A DNA stretch of 64,000 bases from Muribaculaceae bacterium (GCA_022510425.1 JAFLTO010000004.1:155002-219001); one strand, 5' to 3'. Positions 46,928-57,310 are shown, counted from the stretch's first letter. The notes: a model not told the origin generated them from the sequence alone. A program made the numbers and translations.

Positions 46928-47440
46928 TCACATCAGTTGGAAATTGTTTAAAAGAGGAATATTCTTCCAATCAATCCTTCCATTGTCTTTCACATATTTT
47001 TCATCACAATGCACAGCTTCTATTGAAGCATAGAAGATTACATGGTCACTTCCATTTGGTTGTTCTGACGAAAGCACCTTACATTCAAGAGCAATAGCAC
47101 AATCAGTAAGAATAGGAGCATTCACCACATCGCCATCTTTCCATTTTATATCCATTGCCTCAAATTTATCCATATCTTTCCCGGATTTGGTTCCAAGGAA
47201 AAGATATTCCTTCATATAATCCTCTGTGGGGAAGTTGACAACGAATTCTCCGGACTCTTCAATGAGTTTATAGGAATAATGAGATGGCACAACCCCTATC
47301 ATTATGATTTGGGGATTTATAGAAACATTGGAGGCAAAACCGACTGCAAGAGCGTTGTTTTTGCCTTCTTTGCTCCGACATGAAACTAACAAGGCCGGTG
47401 ATGGTGCAATAGTTCCCGTATTTGTTTTGAGTGACTTCAT
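46928..47440 (-). CDS. Flavin reductase-like FMN-binding protein
   Basis: A 170-residue flavin reductase-domain protein. APSPALLVSCRSKEGKNNALAVGFASNVSINPQIIMIGV (about 12-50) and SHYSYKLIEESGEFVVNFP are the FMN-binding core, with LECKVLSSEQPNGSDHVIFYASIEAVHCDE further on. Proteins of this type in anaerobes are often flavoredoxins moving electrons. It is transcribed alone and converges on yjbQ. Confidence 0.87.
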   Translation of the reverse strand: MKSLKTNTGTIAPSPALLVSCRSKEGKNNALAVGFASNVSINPQIIMIGVVPSHYSYKLIEESGEFVVNFPTEDYMKEYLFLGTKSGKDMDKFEAMDIKWKDGDVVNAPILTDCAIALECKVLSSEQPNGSDHVIFYASIEAVHCDEKYVKDNGRIDWKNIPLLNNFQLM

Positions 47441-47780
47441 ATCATGAATTTTTAGATAATGTTTTATTATATAACAAGATAGAAAGGAAGAAGTTTAAAA
47501 TTGTCTTGATATCCAAATGATACCTACCAAAATTTCCCCAGTAAAATACAGGTTATTCCTTTGATAAAAGCCCTTAAAGACAGTGACAGATAAAATATAA
47601 ATCCTTTATTGAATGGGACCCTATATGGTTTTAGAAACGCTAACAGAATCTATCCTTTTTATTTTTGAAGTCGCTGAGATTCAAAAAGTAGAGAAATTTT
47701 TATTTTGAAATAATTTTTAATTCCGAGTCCCGTCTTATCTATAGAAGTTTTTTAATTTTTTATTGATAAATACTAATTAA
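47441..47780. other. Intergenic region between divergent genes
   Basis: About 340 AT-rich bases separate the flavin reductase from the phosphoesterase. I find no TAnnTTTG box with a good partner element on the plus strand, no strong hairpin and only short chance frames. Confidence 0.5.
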
Positions 47781-48935
47781 ATGACAGGATTCTTCATAAT
47801 GTTCATAGGATTAGGTTTGTTACTTTTATTACCTGATGCCTATATCATCTTCGGGGTATTGGGAAATGCCTCCTGGTGGTGGAAAGTTGTCTTCTTTCTT
47901 CCAACGCTGGCATTATATTTTGTAATCATCAAAATATTTGTTCTTGGAGATATGAGACAAGGAGCAATGAACTGGTTATTCTGGTTATCATTGCTTGTAT
48001 TTCTGCCGGTGTTTATATTCGCCATCATTTCAATATTCGGTAAAGGAGTAGGTCTTTTCTGGAGTCAGGGATCCATGGTTTTCAATTGGATTGCGTTAGG
48101 AATAACGTGTCTATGGATGATAGTTGCCCTTTATGGCGTAACCGTAGGATGGAAGAAGGTTACAGTGGAAAAAGTAACTATTTCATCTTCTAAAATCCCG
48201 GAATCCTTCAACGGTTATAAAATAGTACAGCTTTCAGATTTTCACATCGGCACTTATGCATCCTCGCCTAAAACAGTAGAAAAGATTGTCAGTAAAGTAA
48301 ATTCCCTGAATCCTGACCTTATTGTATTCACCGGAGACTTAGTCAATACATCATCCTCAGAAATAAATCAGTTTGAGGATGTCCTGTCTCAATTTAAAGC
48401 AAAAGATGGGGTTCTTTCAGTCTTGGGGAATCATGATTATTGCCTTTACAAGAGTTATGTGGCTCCCGACTCTCCTGAAAAGGAACTTTCAAAAGTGGTA
48501 GCAACTGAGAATAAAATCGGGTGGGAATTATTAAGGAATGAAAACCTTCAGATTAAAAGAGGCAGTGACAGCATAGCAATTATAGGTGTTGAGAATGCCG
48601 GAGGAAAATCTTTTACAGACAGAGCTGATCTGAAGAAAGCCTTGACCGGGGTTCCTGCAAATGAATTCAAGATTCTTCTTTCGCACGACCCCTCTCATTG
48701 GAGGCGGGAAGTTTTGCCGAAATCGGACATTGATTTAATGCTCGCCGGTCACACCCATGCAATGCAATTCAAGATTGGCAACTGGTCGCCTGCCGAATAT
48801 TCCTATCCTGAATGGGGAGGACTTTACAGGGAAGGCAATCAGCAATTATATGTCAGCACAGGAATCGGAGAGAATGTAGCCTTCCGATTCGGAGCTTTTC
48901 CTCAGATAGTGGAAATAACCTTGATAAAAGAATGA
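47781..48935 (+). CDS. Membrane-anchored metallophosphoesterase
   Basis: A 384-residue protein. Four hydrophobic helices occupy about residues 1-130. The calcineurin-like phosphoesterase domain follows from about 150, with metal-binding motifs LSDFHIGTYA, VFTGDLVN, LGNHDYC, LLSHDP and LAGHTHAMQ. This is the layout of YkuE/YaeI-type membrane phosphoesterases, some of which act on lipid-linked diphosphates such as UDP-diacylglucosamine. The substrate is not determined by the sequence. Confidence 0.88.
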   Translation: MTGFFIMFIGLGLLLLLPDAYIIFGVLGNASWWWKVVFFLPTLALYFVIIKIFVLGDMRQGAMNWLFWLSLLVFLPVFIFAIISIFGKGVGLFWSQGSMVFNWIALGITCLWMIVALYGVTVGWKKVTVEKVTISSSKIPESFNGYKIVQLSDFHIGTYASSPKTVEKIVSKVNSLNPDLIVFTGDLVNTSSSEINQFEDVLSQFKAKDGVLSVLGNHDYCLYKSYVAPDSPEKELSKVVATENKIGWELLRNENLQIKRGSDSIAIIGVENAGGKSFTDRADLKKALTGVPANEFKILLSHDPSHWRREVLPKSDIDLMLAGHTHAMQFKIGNWSPAEYSYPEWGGLYREGNQQLYVSTGIGENVAFRFGAFPQIVEITLIKE

Positions 48936-49018
48936 AAAAGTGTCACTTTTTATCCTGGGATTAATGTGGTTCAGAATTATTGGAAACAGAATGTGACTTT
49001 GATATTTTATCGGAGACA

Positions 49019-50272
49019 TCAAGAAATGGTACAAACAGGAGAATAAAGTTGATTATAAGATTCAAGCGCTCTTTCCAAAATAAAAAGAGCACGTTTGATC
49101 TTTTGTTTTTCTAAGACATATGCAAGACGGACTTCATTTTTCCCTTTTTCGGGATTGGTATAGAAGCCCTTTCCAGGAGCCATCATAATGGTTTCTCCTT
49201 TCATTCCTTGTGGTGTAAATTCATCTTTCCAATAAAATTTTTTCAAACACCATTCACAAAATTTTTCCGTATCTTCCACTGGTAATGTAGCCATGGTATA
49301 AAAAGCCCCCATTGGAATAGGAGTATAGCAACCGGGAATCTTGTTTATGCCGTCTATTAAAACTTTCCTTCTTTCAAGATAAGATTCATAGACATCGCGT
49401 GAATATTGCTCTGTACCCTCTATTGAAGCTTCAGCAATCAATTGACCGATCAATGGGGGTGAAAGCCTGGCCTGGCAAAACTTCATTACTGTTTCTTTAA
49501 CCCTCCTGTTCTTGGTAATCAAAGCTCCAATTCTTATTCCGCACTCACTGTATCTTTTAGAGACCGAATCAATCAATATCACATTATCCTGAAGCCCTTC
49601 AAGATGCATTGCACTAATATAAGGGCTACCTGTGTAAATAAATTCCCTGTAAACTTCATCTGAAAAGAGATAAAGATTATATTTTTTTACAATATCCCTC
49701 AATTGGTTCATCTCTTTTTGAGTATAGAGATAACCTGTAGGATTATTCGGATTACAAATCAGAATCGCTTTTGTCTTTTCATTTATAAGTTTCTCGAAGT
49801 CATTAATTTTAGGGAGACTAAATCCTTCTTCAATTGTGGTAACTACAGATCTAATAACTGCCCCTGCAGAAATAGCGAAACTCATGTAATTTGCATATGC
49901 AGGTTCTGTCAGGATTATTTCATCTCCAGGATTCAGGCAACTCATAAATGCAAACAATACAGCTTCTGATCCTCCACAAGTAATGATAATATCATCCGGA
50001 GACAACTTTATTTGATATCGGTCATAATAATTAACCAATGCCTTTCTTAAAGAAGCATAACCTTGTGAAGGACTATACTCCAAAATCTCACGGTCTATAT
50101 TCTTTAAGGCTTTTAATGCTTTTTGTGGAGAGGGAAGGTCTGGCTGGCCTATGTTTAGTTTGTATATAAAGACTCCATCATTTTCAGCTTTTTCTGCCAA
50201 AGGCGTCAACTTACGTATAGGAGACTCGGGCATTTCATTACCGCGAGTGGAAATTTGCAAATCTTTATTCAT
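49019..50272 (-). CDS. Aspartate-aminotransferase-type PLP enzyme
   Basis: A 417-residue class I/II aminotransferase. NIGQPDLPSP near 41-50, the phosphate-binding CGGSEAVLFAF, NPNNPTGYLY near 175, FSDEVYREF and the PLP lysine in DSVSKRYSECGIRIG (about 244) are all present, and the C-terminal RLAYV keeps the substrate-binding Arg. It uses glutamate or aspartate as amino donor. It lies 50 bases after the glutamate synthase fragment on the same strand, so it probably draws on the glutamate made there. Confidence 0.88.
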   Translation of the reverse strand: MNKDLQISTRGNEMPESPIRKLTPLAEKAENDGVFIYKLNIGQPDLPSPQKALKALKNIDREILEYSPSQGYASLRKALVNYYDRYQIKLSPDDIIITCGGSEAVLFAFMSCLNPGDEIILTEPAYANYMSFAISAGAVIRSVVTTIEEGFSLPKINDFEKLINEKTKAILICNPNNPTGYLYTQKEMNQLRDIVKKYNLYLFSDEVYREFIYTGSPYISAMHLEGLQDNVILIDSVSKRYSECGIRIGALITKNRRVKETVMKFCQARLSPPLIGQLIAEASIEGTEQYSRDVYESYLERRKVLIDGINKIPGCYTPIPMGAFYTMATLPVEDTEKFCEWCLKKFYWKDEFTPQGMKGETIMMAPGKGFYTNPEKGKNEVRLAYVLEKQKIKRALFILERALESYNQLYSPVCTIS

Positions 50273-50322
50273 ATAAATTTGATCCGGATTAAACTTCTAA
50301 CACAAGGTTACAAAGGTTAATT

Positions 50323-51006
50323 TTATTCTTTTTCAGATTCAATAATTTTCTTGTATTCTATTGGAGTGACCTTAATAAATTTCTTTACAGAATTTTGCCA
50401 GTCATTCAATATAGATAACGCTATCTGACTCCCGGTCTCTTCATAATGAGTTTCTATCATTTTACGTAATTCATGATTATCTTTTTCAGTTTCTACCAGA
50501 GTCAGTTCCACAAGTTCCATATTGCAGAAAAAATCAAAATTCCCTAATGGATTCCAAACATAGGCAATACCTCCGCTCATGCCGGCTGCAAAGTTTGTTC
50601 CGGTTGGACCCAATACTACAACTCTTCCTCCTGTCATATATTCGCAACAATGATCTCCTGCACCTTCCACCACCGCAATTACTCCGCTATTTCTCACACA
50701 GAACCTTTCTCCCACCTGACCGCTTATGTACACTTCCCCTGAAGTGGCTCCATAAAGCAAGGTGTTGCCGGCTATTATATTTTCTTCCGGTTTGAAGGAA
50801 ACATCTGATGGAGGCATAACAATGATTTTACCCCCTGAAAGCCCTTTGCCAAGGTAATCATTGGCATCTCCTTCAAGGATGAACTTTATTCCATCAATTA
50901 GGAATGCCCCAAAACTTTGTCCGGCTGAACCCTTAAAGTGTATTTTGATAGTTTCAGGGTCTAATCTTTCCTGAGGAAACTTTTTAGATATCCATCCACT
51001 CAACAT
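50323..51006 (-). pseudogene. gltB: Glutamate synthase large subunit, C-terminal GXGXG part (separate frame)
   Basis: A 227-residue frame encoding the C-terminal GXGXG beta-helix domain of GOGAT (KGSAGQSFGAFLIDGIKFIL, LEGDANDYLGKGLSGGKI, AGNTLLYGATSGE, GVIAVVEGAGDHCCEYMTGG, GMSGGIAYV). It is the missing tail of the preceding gene, and MLSGWISKKF continues where that protein's VGA ends. Restoring one A in the GCATG at the junction would fuse the two frames. The overlapping ATGTTGA could allow restart translation, so a working two-piece enzyme is possible. I use the pseudogene type because the frame is broken relative to the family. Confidence 0.85.
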
Positions 51007-54000
51007 GCACCCACACTCCGATCAGTGTTTACAATCTGAAGATTGAATTCAATTGGAGTTTTGGTCAGGATTGCATTTTCAGAAGCCATAATTAAAGATT
51101 CATCAAGCAACCCCGGGATCAGTTTATTCTTTTCTCCATTCCATTTGATTTCTTCATTGTGGCAACGTGTGGAAGATAACACTTTTGAAAGATCAATTTT
51201 ACCAAGTTTACCTTCATATTTTTTCTGTGACAACAGGTCTACTCGCCCAATAATTTCATCAAGGCTCTCATATCCCATTTCTGCGAGGATTTCTCTTATT
51301 TCTCGTGCAAGAAAATGGAAATATGTGACAATACGGTTTGGATCACCATTATATTTTTTACTTAGTTCTTCACACTGGGTGGCAATACCTACCGGACAAG
51401 TATTAGTATGACATTTTCTATCCATTATGCATCCCAATGCAATCATTAAGGCTGTGGAAAAACCATATTCTTCTGCTCCAAGAATTGCACTAATTACTAC
51501 ATCTTTGCCGGTTTTAAGTTGTCCGTCACACTGTAACTTAACCTTTCCGCGAAGATTATTCAAAACCAAGGTTTGTTGGATTTCTGAAAGCCCAAGTTCC
51601 ATTGGCAATCCTGCGTTTCTTACTGAACTTGCCGGTGAAGCACCTGTGCCCCCTTCTCCACCACTCACAACTATAAGGTCTGCTTTAGCTTTAGCAACTC
51701 CGGCAGCAACGGTTCCGACTCCGGATTCGGCCACTAATTTCACACTTATTAAAGCTTCTGGATTTACATTCTTTAAATCGAAAATAAGTTGTGATAAATC
51801 CTCAATGGAATAAATATCATGGTGTGGAGGAGGGGAAATGAGTGTGATTCCCGGTATGGAGTGTCGAGTCCGTGCTATTATCTCATTTATTTTAAATCCG
51901 GGCAATTGTCCTCCTTCTCCCGGTTTAGCTCCTTGAGCTATCTTAATTTGTATTTCATCAGCTTCAACTAAATATTCAGTAGTGACTCCAAAGCGACCGG
52001 ATGCGATTTGTTTCGTGGCACTTCTCAGTGGCACACCTTTCACCTTTCGTGTGAATCTTTCCGAATCCTCGCCGCCTTCGCCCGTATTACTTCTGCATCC
52101 CATGTGATTTAAGGCTAAAGCTATGTCTTCGTGAGCTTGTTTGCTTATGGCTCCAAAGGACATGGCTCCTCCTACAAATCTTTTAATTATAGATTCCTCG
52201 GATTCAACTTTTTCTAAAGGAATGCCTTTCTTATCGCTTTCTATTTCCATCATATTCCTGAGGAAAATAGGGTTCTCTTCATTGTTAGCTCCTTCAGTGA
52301 ACTCCTTGAATAGTTCGTAATCCTGCTCTTTCAAGGCATTAGACAATTTGCGTACAGCAATTGGATTCCATGCATGAAACTCTCCTCCTGGAACATATTT
52401 ATATATTCCCTCATTTTTTAATATTGATTGGGGATCTTCTTCCGAGAAAGCCTCTTTATGCCTTGTTACAATATCGTAGGCTACATCTTCAAGGTCGATA
52501 CCTTCTATCTTTGATATCCCACCACCAAAATATTTATTAAGCAAAGAAGAGGAAACACCAAGAGTCTCAAAAAGCATTGCACCTTTATAACTTCTGACGG
52601 TGGAAACTCCCATTTTAGACATAACTTTCAGCAACCCTTTATCGATCGCTTTAATATAATATTTCTTAGCTGTTACATAGTCTAATTGCAGTTCTCCTTT
52701 TTTTACTAAATTATCAAGTAAAGCAAATGTCAGATAAGGATTCACAGCACTCGCTCCATATCCGATAAGGAGTGCAATTTCCATTACCCCCATCGCCTCA
52801 CCTGTTTCTACAATTATTGCTGTTTGAGACCTCTTATGAGTGTTTATAAGATGCTGATGTACCGCCGCAACCGCTATGAGAGAGGGTATTGGGGCAGATT
52901 TCTCATTAATTTTTTTATCGCTTAAAATAATGTAATTGTAACCGTCGTCTACGCTTTTTTCCACTTCATTGCTGAGCCTTACTATTGCCTCTTCCAATCC
53001 TTCCGCACCCTTTTCCACAGGAAAAGTCATATCTATGTTTATGGTTCTGAATCCTTTATATGAAAGATTTTTTAGATTGTCAAGATCCATATTGGATATA
53101 ATCGGACTGGAAAGTTCCACTACCTTACAGATATCAGGAGAAGCCATCAAAACATTATCACATACGCCGCCGATGTAATCAGTCAAAGACATGACGGATT
53201 TCTCTCGTAGAGAATCAATCGGTGGATTTGTGACTTGTGCGAACATTTGTTTGAAGTAATTAAAAAATCTCTGAGGATTTTTTGATAATGCAGCAATGGG
53301 ACGGTCATCCCCCATGGAGGTTGTTGGTTCTTGAAGGTTCTTTACCATTGGTTTTAGGATTATTTCAATATCCTCTGAAGAAAACCCAAACACCTTTAGT
53401 AGTACATTTAGATTTTCAACCTCAATTCCTACTTTCCTTCCACTGGTTATGGATTCAAGATTTACAAGATTGTCATGAAGCCAGTCTTTATAAGGGAAAG
53501 CCTCAGCAAGATTCTTTTTAATTTCTTCGTTTTTTATTAGTTTCCCGTTTTCAAGGTCAACCATTATCATTTTGCCAGGTTTAAGCCGTCCTTTTTCAAT
53601 AATGGAAGAATTGGGAATCATATTAGCCACGCCGGTTTCAGATGCCATTATCAGCATACCAGAATCAGTAACCATATACCTGCTTGGTCTTAATCCATTT
53701 CTATCCAATAGACCACCTGCATATTTTCCATCTGAAAACATCAGAGCAGCCGGACCATCCCAAGGCTCCATGAAGATGCTATGATAAGCATAGAACCCTT
53801 TCATCCTTTTGCTCATCGGATTCTTATCTCCATAACTTTCCGGAATCAGCATAGCAAGGGCATGTGGTAACGAAAAACCTGCCTTGACAAAAAACTCTAC
53901 TGCATTATCAAGAGAAGCACTGTCACTCATTTCCGGCTGAATAATAGGAGAGATATCTTCGATGTTTTCAATAAAATCCGGTTTCAACACCGATTCACGC

Positions 54001-54806
54001 GTATGCATCCACATCCTATTTCCCTTAATAGTGTTTATTTCTCCATTATGGGCTAAGATACGGAAGGGTTGCGCAAGTCTCCATTGGGGAAAAGTATTGG
54101 TGGAAAATCTTGAATGAACCATTGCAAAAGCACTGGTGAAATATGGATTTATCAAATCCGGGAAATAATACCTCAGCTGATGAGATGTCAGCATACCTTT
54201 ATAGACAAGAATTCTTGTAGAGAGACTAACTATATAGCAACTTGCTTTGTCTTTGATGCGTGTATCTTCAGAAACTCTTTTTTCAATTTTCTTTTCAATC
54301 ACATAAAATTTCCTTCTCAACTCTTCTTCATAGAGCTTAACATCTCGTTGCGGATCGTCATTTCCTTTTATGAATATCTGACGTATTTTCGGTTCAGTTT
54401 CTTTAGCCAGATCCCCTAAAACAATACTGTTAACCGGGACCTCCCTGATTTTTGTAAGAATAAGGCCCTCCTCTTTAATTGTTTCTCGTATAATGTTGAG
54501 AAAAGCATCATAATCTCCCTCATCCTTGGGCATAAAAATCATTCCTACACCATATCTTCCCTTTTCTGGCACAGGGATTCCATTTAAAAGTATGAATTCA
54601 TGCGGAATCTGGACCATTATTCCGGCTCCATCCCCACTTTTGTGGTCAGAACCTTCTGCGCCTCGATGAGCCATGTGCTCCAAAACCTGAAGAGCATTTT
54701 CCACCACTTCATGGTATTTCACTCCATGAATATTTACAATCATCCCCACTCCGCATGCATCATGCTCATAAGATGCATCATAAAGAGTATTCTTTAAATC
54801 TTTCAC
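51000..54806 (-). CDS. gltB: Glutamate synthase large subunit, truncated by a frameshift
   Basis: The 1268 residues cover the glutaminase, central and FMN-binding domains of GOGAT, which makes two glutamates from glutamine and 2-oxoglutarate. The nucleophile is C18 in HDACGVGM. Other visible features are AHRGAEGSDHKSGDGAG, the FMN/ammonia-tunnel region (RSNTGEGGEDSERF, GAKPGEGGQLPG, SGGEGGTGASP) and the 3Fe-4S cysteines CIMDRKCHTNTCPVG. The frame ends at VGAC-stop where homologues continue VGAMLSG, so about 225 C-terminal residues are in another frame (50323-51006). The gene is divergent from glnN. No gltD lies beside it. Confidence 0.9.
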   Translation of the reverse strand: MKDLKNTLYDASYEHDACGVGMIVNIHGVKYHEVVENALQVLEHMAHRGAEGSDHKSGDGAGIMVQIPHEFILLNGIPVPEKGRYGVGMIFMPKDEGDYDAFLNIIRETIKEEGLILTKIREVPVNSIVLGDLAKETEPKIRQIFIKGNDDPQRDVKLYEEELRRKFYVIEKKIEKRVSEDTRIKDKASCYIVSLSTRILVYKGMLTSHQLRYYFPDLINPYFTSAFAMVHSRFSTNTFPQWRLAQPFRILAHNGEINTIKGNRMWMHTRESVLKPDFIENIEDISPIIQPEMSDSASLDNAVEFFVKAGFSLPHALAMLIPESYGDKNPMSKRMKGFYAYHSIFMEPWDGPAALMFSDGKYAGGLLDRNGLRPSRYMVTDSGMLIMASETGVANMIPNSSIIEKGRLKPGKMIMVDLENGKLIKNEEIKKNLAEAFPYKDWLHDNLVNLESITSGRKVGIEVENLNVLLKVFGFSSEDIEIILKPMVKNLQEPTTSMGDDRPIAALSKNPQRFFNYFKQMFAQVTNPPIDSLREKSVMSLTDYIGGVCDNVLMASPDICKVVELSSPIISNMDLDNLKNLSYKGFRTINIDMTFPVEKGAEGLEEAIVRLSNEVEKSVDDGYNYIILSDKKINEKSAPIPSLIAVAAVHQHLINTHKRSQTAIIVETGEAMGVMEIALLIGYGASAVNPYLTFALLDNLVKKGELQLDYVTAKKYYIKAIDKGLLKVMSKMGVSTVRSYKGAMLFETLGVSSSLLNKYFGGGISKIEGIDLEDVAYDIVTRHKEAFSEEDPQSILKNEGIYKYVPGGEFHAWNPIAVRKLSNALKEQDYELFKEFTEGANNEENPIFLRNMMEIESDKKGIPLEKVESEESIIKRFVGGAMSFGAISKQAHEDIALALNHMGCRSNTGEGGEDSERFTRKVKGVPLRSATKQIASGRFGVTTEYLVEADEIQIKIAQGAKPGEGGQLPGFKINEIIARTRHSIPGITLISPPPHHDIYSIEDLSQLIFDLKNVNPEALISVKLVAESGVGTVAAGVAKAKADLIVVSGGEGGTGASPASSVRNAGLPMELGLSEIQQTLVLNNLRGKVKLQCDGQLKTGKDVVISAILGAEEYGFSTALMIALGCIMDRKCHTNTCPVGIATQCEELSKKYNGDPNRIVTYFHFLAREIREILAEMGYESLDEIIGRVDLLSQKKYEGKLGKIDLSKVLSSTRCHNEEIKWNGEKNKLIPGLLDESLIMASENAILTKTPIEFNLQIVNTDRSVGAC

Positions 54807-54843
54807 CTGGCTAAAACTTTATATTACAATCTTTTTACCGTTG

Positions 54844-54851
54844 CAAATTTA
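54844..54851 (-). promoter_or_regulatory. Predicted -7 box for gltB
   Basis: TAAATTTG on the minus strand, 37 bases before the ATG at 54806, with a TTTG (54876-54873) 21 bases further upstream. Confidence 0.55.
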
Positions 54852-54923
54852 CAAATTCTCAAATTAAAAAAGCAAAAAATGAAATTTAATTTCTGTTTTA
54901 TAGCATAATTTTAAAAATATGTT

Positions 54924-54931
54924 TAACTTTG
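54924..54931 (+). promoter_or_regulatory. Predicted -7 box for glnN
   Basis: TAACTTTG followed by GC, with a leader of about 150 bases before the ATG at 55090. The box is 72 bases from the gltB box on the other strand, so both promoters could share regulators. I see no strong palindrome between them. Confidence 0.55.
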
Positions 54932-55089
54932 CAGCATAATTCATTAATCAAACCGAAGAAACTGACATATTGAAAAACTAAACATATCTAAATTTAATCT
55001 GAACCGAACATTTTCACCCGATGATTGGAAACAATTAGAGAGATCGAAAATTTCATTATACAATCATAAACCGTTAAAGCTAACGTAAA

Positions 55090-57273
55090 ATGTCAACACT
55101 CAGATTCAAAGCAGTGGAGCAAGCCATGGGACGCAAAGCTGTGTCAGTGGCGATTCCGGAAGAACGTCCGGAAGTATATTATGGCAAACAAGTGTTCAAC
55201 CGTCAGAAGATGTTTGAGTATCTTCCCAAACAAACCTTCGACGCATTAGTCGATGCAATCGACAACAGGAAATCTTTGCCACGAGAATATGCTGATAATG
55301 TGGCGCAAGGCATGAAACAATGGGCTCTTGAAAACGGAGCCAGACATTACACTCACTGGTTTCAACCTCTAACCGACGGAACAGCCGAAAAACACGACTC
55401 TTTCATAGAACATGATGGCAAAGGAGGAGTGATTGAAAAATTCACCGGGAAAATGTTGGTTCAACAGGAACCGGATGCTTCAAGTTTCCCAAGTGGAGGT
55501 ATCAGAAACACATTTGAGGCAAGAGGCTATTCCGCATGGGACATTTCTTCCCCCGCATTTATTTTAGGAGAGACACTTTGTATTCCCACGATCTTTATTT
55601 CTTACACAGGTGAGAGCCTTGATTACAAGACACCGTTGTTGCGTGCCTTGAACGCTGTGGACAAAGCAGGAACAAGAGTGGCTCGTTTCTTTGATCCGGA
55701 AGTTAAACATGTGAATGCCTATCTTGGTTGGGAACAAGAATATTTTCTTGTTGACGAGGCTTTATATTTCGCTCGACCGGATTTAGCCCTGACAGGAAGA
55801 ACATTGATGGGGCATGAGAGTGCCAAAAACCAACAGTTGGAAGACCATTATTTCGGGGCTATCCCATCAAGAGTGGAAGCCTTTATGCTGGATCTGGAAA
55901 TAGAGGCTCATAAACTCGGAATCCCTGTCAAGACAAGACATAATGAAGTTGCTCCAAATCAATTTGAATTAGCTCCGATTTTTGAAGAAGTAAACCTTGC
56001 GAATGACCATAATCTTCTCATCATGTCCGTGATGAATGAGGTAGGGAAACGCCATAATTTCAGGGTTTTGCTTCATGAGAAACCGTTTGCAGGGGTTAAC
56101 GGTTCGGGTAAGCATAATAACTGGAGTCTGGGAACCGATAAAGGCGTATTGTTGTTCAGTCCGGGAAAAACGCAAAAGGAGAATTTACAATTCATCACCT
56201 TTGTGGCTATTGTGATGGCAGCAGTGCATAAACATAATGCTCTTATCAAGGCTTCCATAGCTTCTGCCACCAATGCTCATCGCTTGGGAGCTAATGAAGC
56301 ACCCCCTGCAATAATCTCAATATTTACTGGCGACCAATTGAGCCACATACTTGATGATATTAAAAACGGAAAGGTAAATCTGGAACTTTCAGATAAAGAG
56401 GGCATGACTGTTGGTGTCAATCAGATACCTGAAATAATGATCGACAGCACTGACAGAAACCGTACATCGCCGTTTGCATTTGTGGGGAACCGGTTTGAAT
56501 TCAGGGCTATGGGTTCTTCCGCTAATTGTGCCACCGCTATGTTGGCACTTAATGCAGCCGTTGCTGATGAACTTAATATATTTGCAGACAAGATTCAAGA
56601 CAGGTTTGAAAAAGGTGAAGATCTCAATAAAGCCATTTTGACAGAAGTAAAGGAATTGGTGGAAAGTTCAGAGGCAATTCATTTCGATGGAAATGGTTAT
56701 TCCGATGAGTGGAAAGAGGAAGCTTCCAAAAGAGGTCTCGACTGTGAAACTTCCGTACCACTTATATATGATGCCTACTTAAGTGACTCTTCTAAAGAAA
56801 TGTTCAATAGAACAGGAGTGTTGTCTGATGTAGAATTAGAGGCACGCAATGAGGTGAAATGGGAGATGTACACAAAAAAGATTCAGATTGAAGCAAGGGT
56901 ACTTGGTGACCTCGCCATAAATCATATTATACCTGTGGCAACTCGCTATCAGCTAACCCTTCTTGACAATGTGAGAAAAATGGCAGAGGTGTTCCCGAAA
57001 GTTGATGCGGATAATTTCTCAGCCGATGATCTTGTGACGATTGCCAAAATGGCAGACCACATGAAGGTGATCAAACAGGAAGTTGCCGCAATGGTTGATG
57101 CCAGAAGGGTTGCCAACAAAATTAAAGATGAGCGCAAGAAAGCCCTTGTCTATCATGACGAAGTGTTGCCTCACATGGATACGATCCGCTATCGAATCGA
57201 TAAACTGGAACTAATGGTGGATAATGAAATCTGGCCTCTTCCTAAATACAGAGAACTTTTATTTATAAGATAA
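55090..57273 (+). CDS. glnN: Type III glutamine synthetase GlnN
   Basis: A 727-residue GS III, the large form typical of Bacteroides, Prevotella and cyanobacteria. Visible blocks are HWFQPLTDGTAEKHDSF near 98, GWEQEYFLVDE near 218, the substrate-binding RHNEVAPNQFELAPIFEE near 283, GVNGSGKHNNWSLGT near 337 and NRTSPFAFVGNRFEFRAMG near 458. The long C-terminus (550-727) is the GS III-specific extension. It makes glutamine from ammonium and glutamate, pairing with the divergent GOGAT gene. A strong terminator follows. Confidence 0.95.
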   Translation: MSTLRFKAVEQAMGRKAVSVAIPEERPEVYYGKQVFNRQKMFEYLPKQTFDALVDAIDNRKSLPREYADNVAQGMKQWALENGARHYTHWFQPLTDGTAEKHDSFIEHDGKGGVIEKFTGKMLVQQEPDASSFPSGGIRNTFEARGYSAWDISSPAFILGETLCIPTIFISYTGESLDYKTPLLRALNAVDKAGTRVARFFDPEVKHVNAYLGWEQEYFLVDEALYFARPDLALTGRTLMGHESAKNQQLEDHYFGAIPSRVEAFMLDLEIEAHKLGIPVKTRHNEVAPNQFELAPIFEEVNLANDHNLLIMSVMNEVGKRHNFRVLLHEKPFAGVNGSGKHNNWSLGTDKGVLLFSPGKTQKENLQFITFVAIVMAAVHKHNALIKASIASATNAHRLGANEAPPAIISIFTGDQLSHILDDIKNGKVNLELSDKEGMTVGVNQIPEIMIDSTDRNRTSPFAFVGNRFEFRAMGSSANCATAMLALNAAVADELNIFADKIQDRFEKGEDLNKAILTEVKELVESSEAIHFDGNGYSDEWKEEASKRGLDCETSVPLIYDAYLSDSSKEMFNRTGVLSDVELEARNEVKWEMYTKKIQIEARVLGDLAINHIIPVATRYQLTLLDNVRKMAEVFPKVDADNFSADDLVTIAKMADHMKVIKQEVAAMVDARRVANKIKDERKKALVYHDEVLPHMDTIRYRIDKLELMVDNEIWPLPKYRELLFIR

Positions 57274-57310
57274 TTATTTCTTAGGTAAGGTAAAAGATGT
57301 CTTCAGGAAT

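Noticed and set aside
47613..47708. 31-codon frame in the 47441-47780 gap
   Set aside because: No promoter, no motif and ordinary AT-rich composition; cannot be told from chance.
54852..55089. A riboswitch or glutamine-sensing RNA in the glnN leader
   Set aside because: The 150-base leader has no motif I recognise and no strong hairpin.
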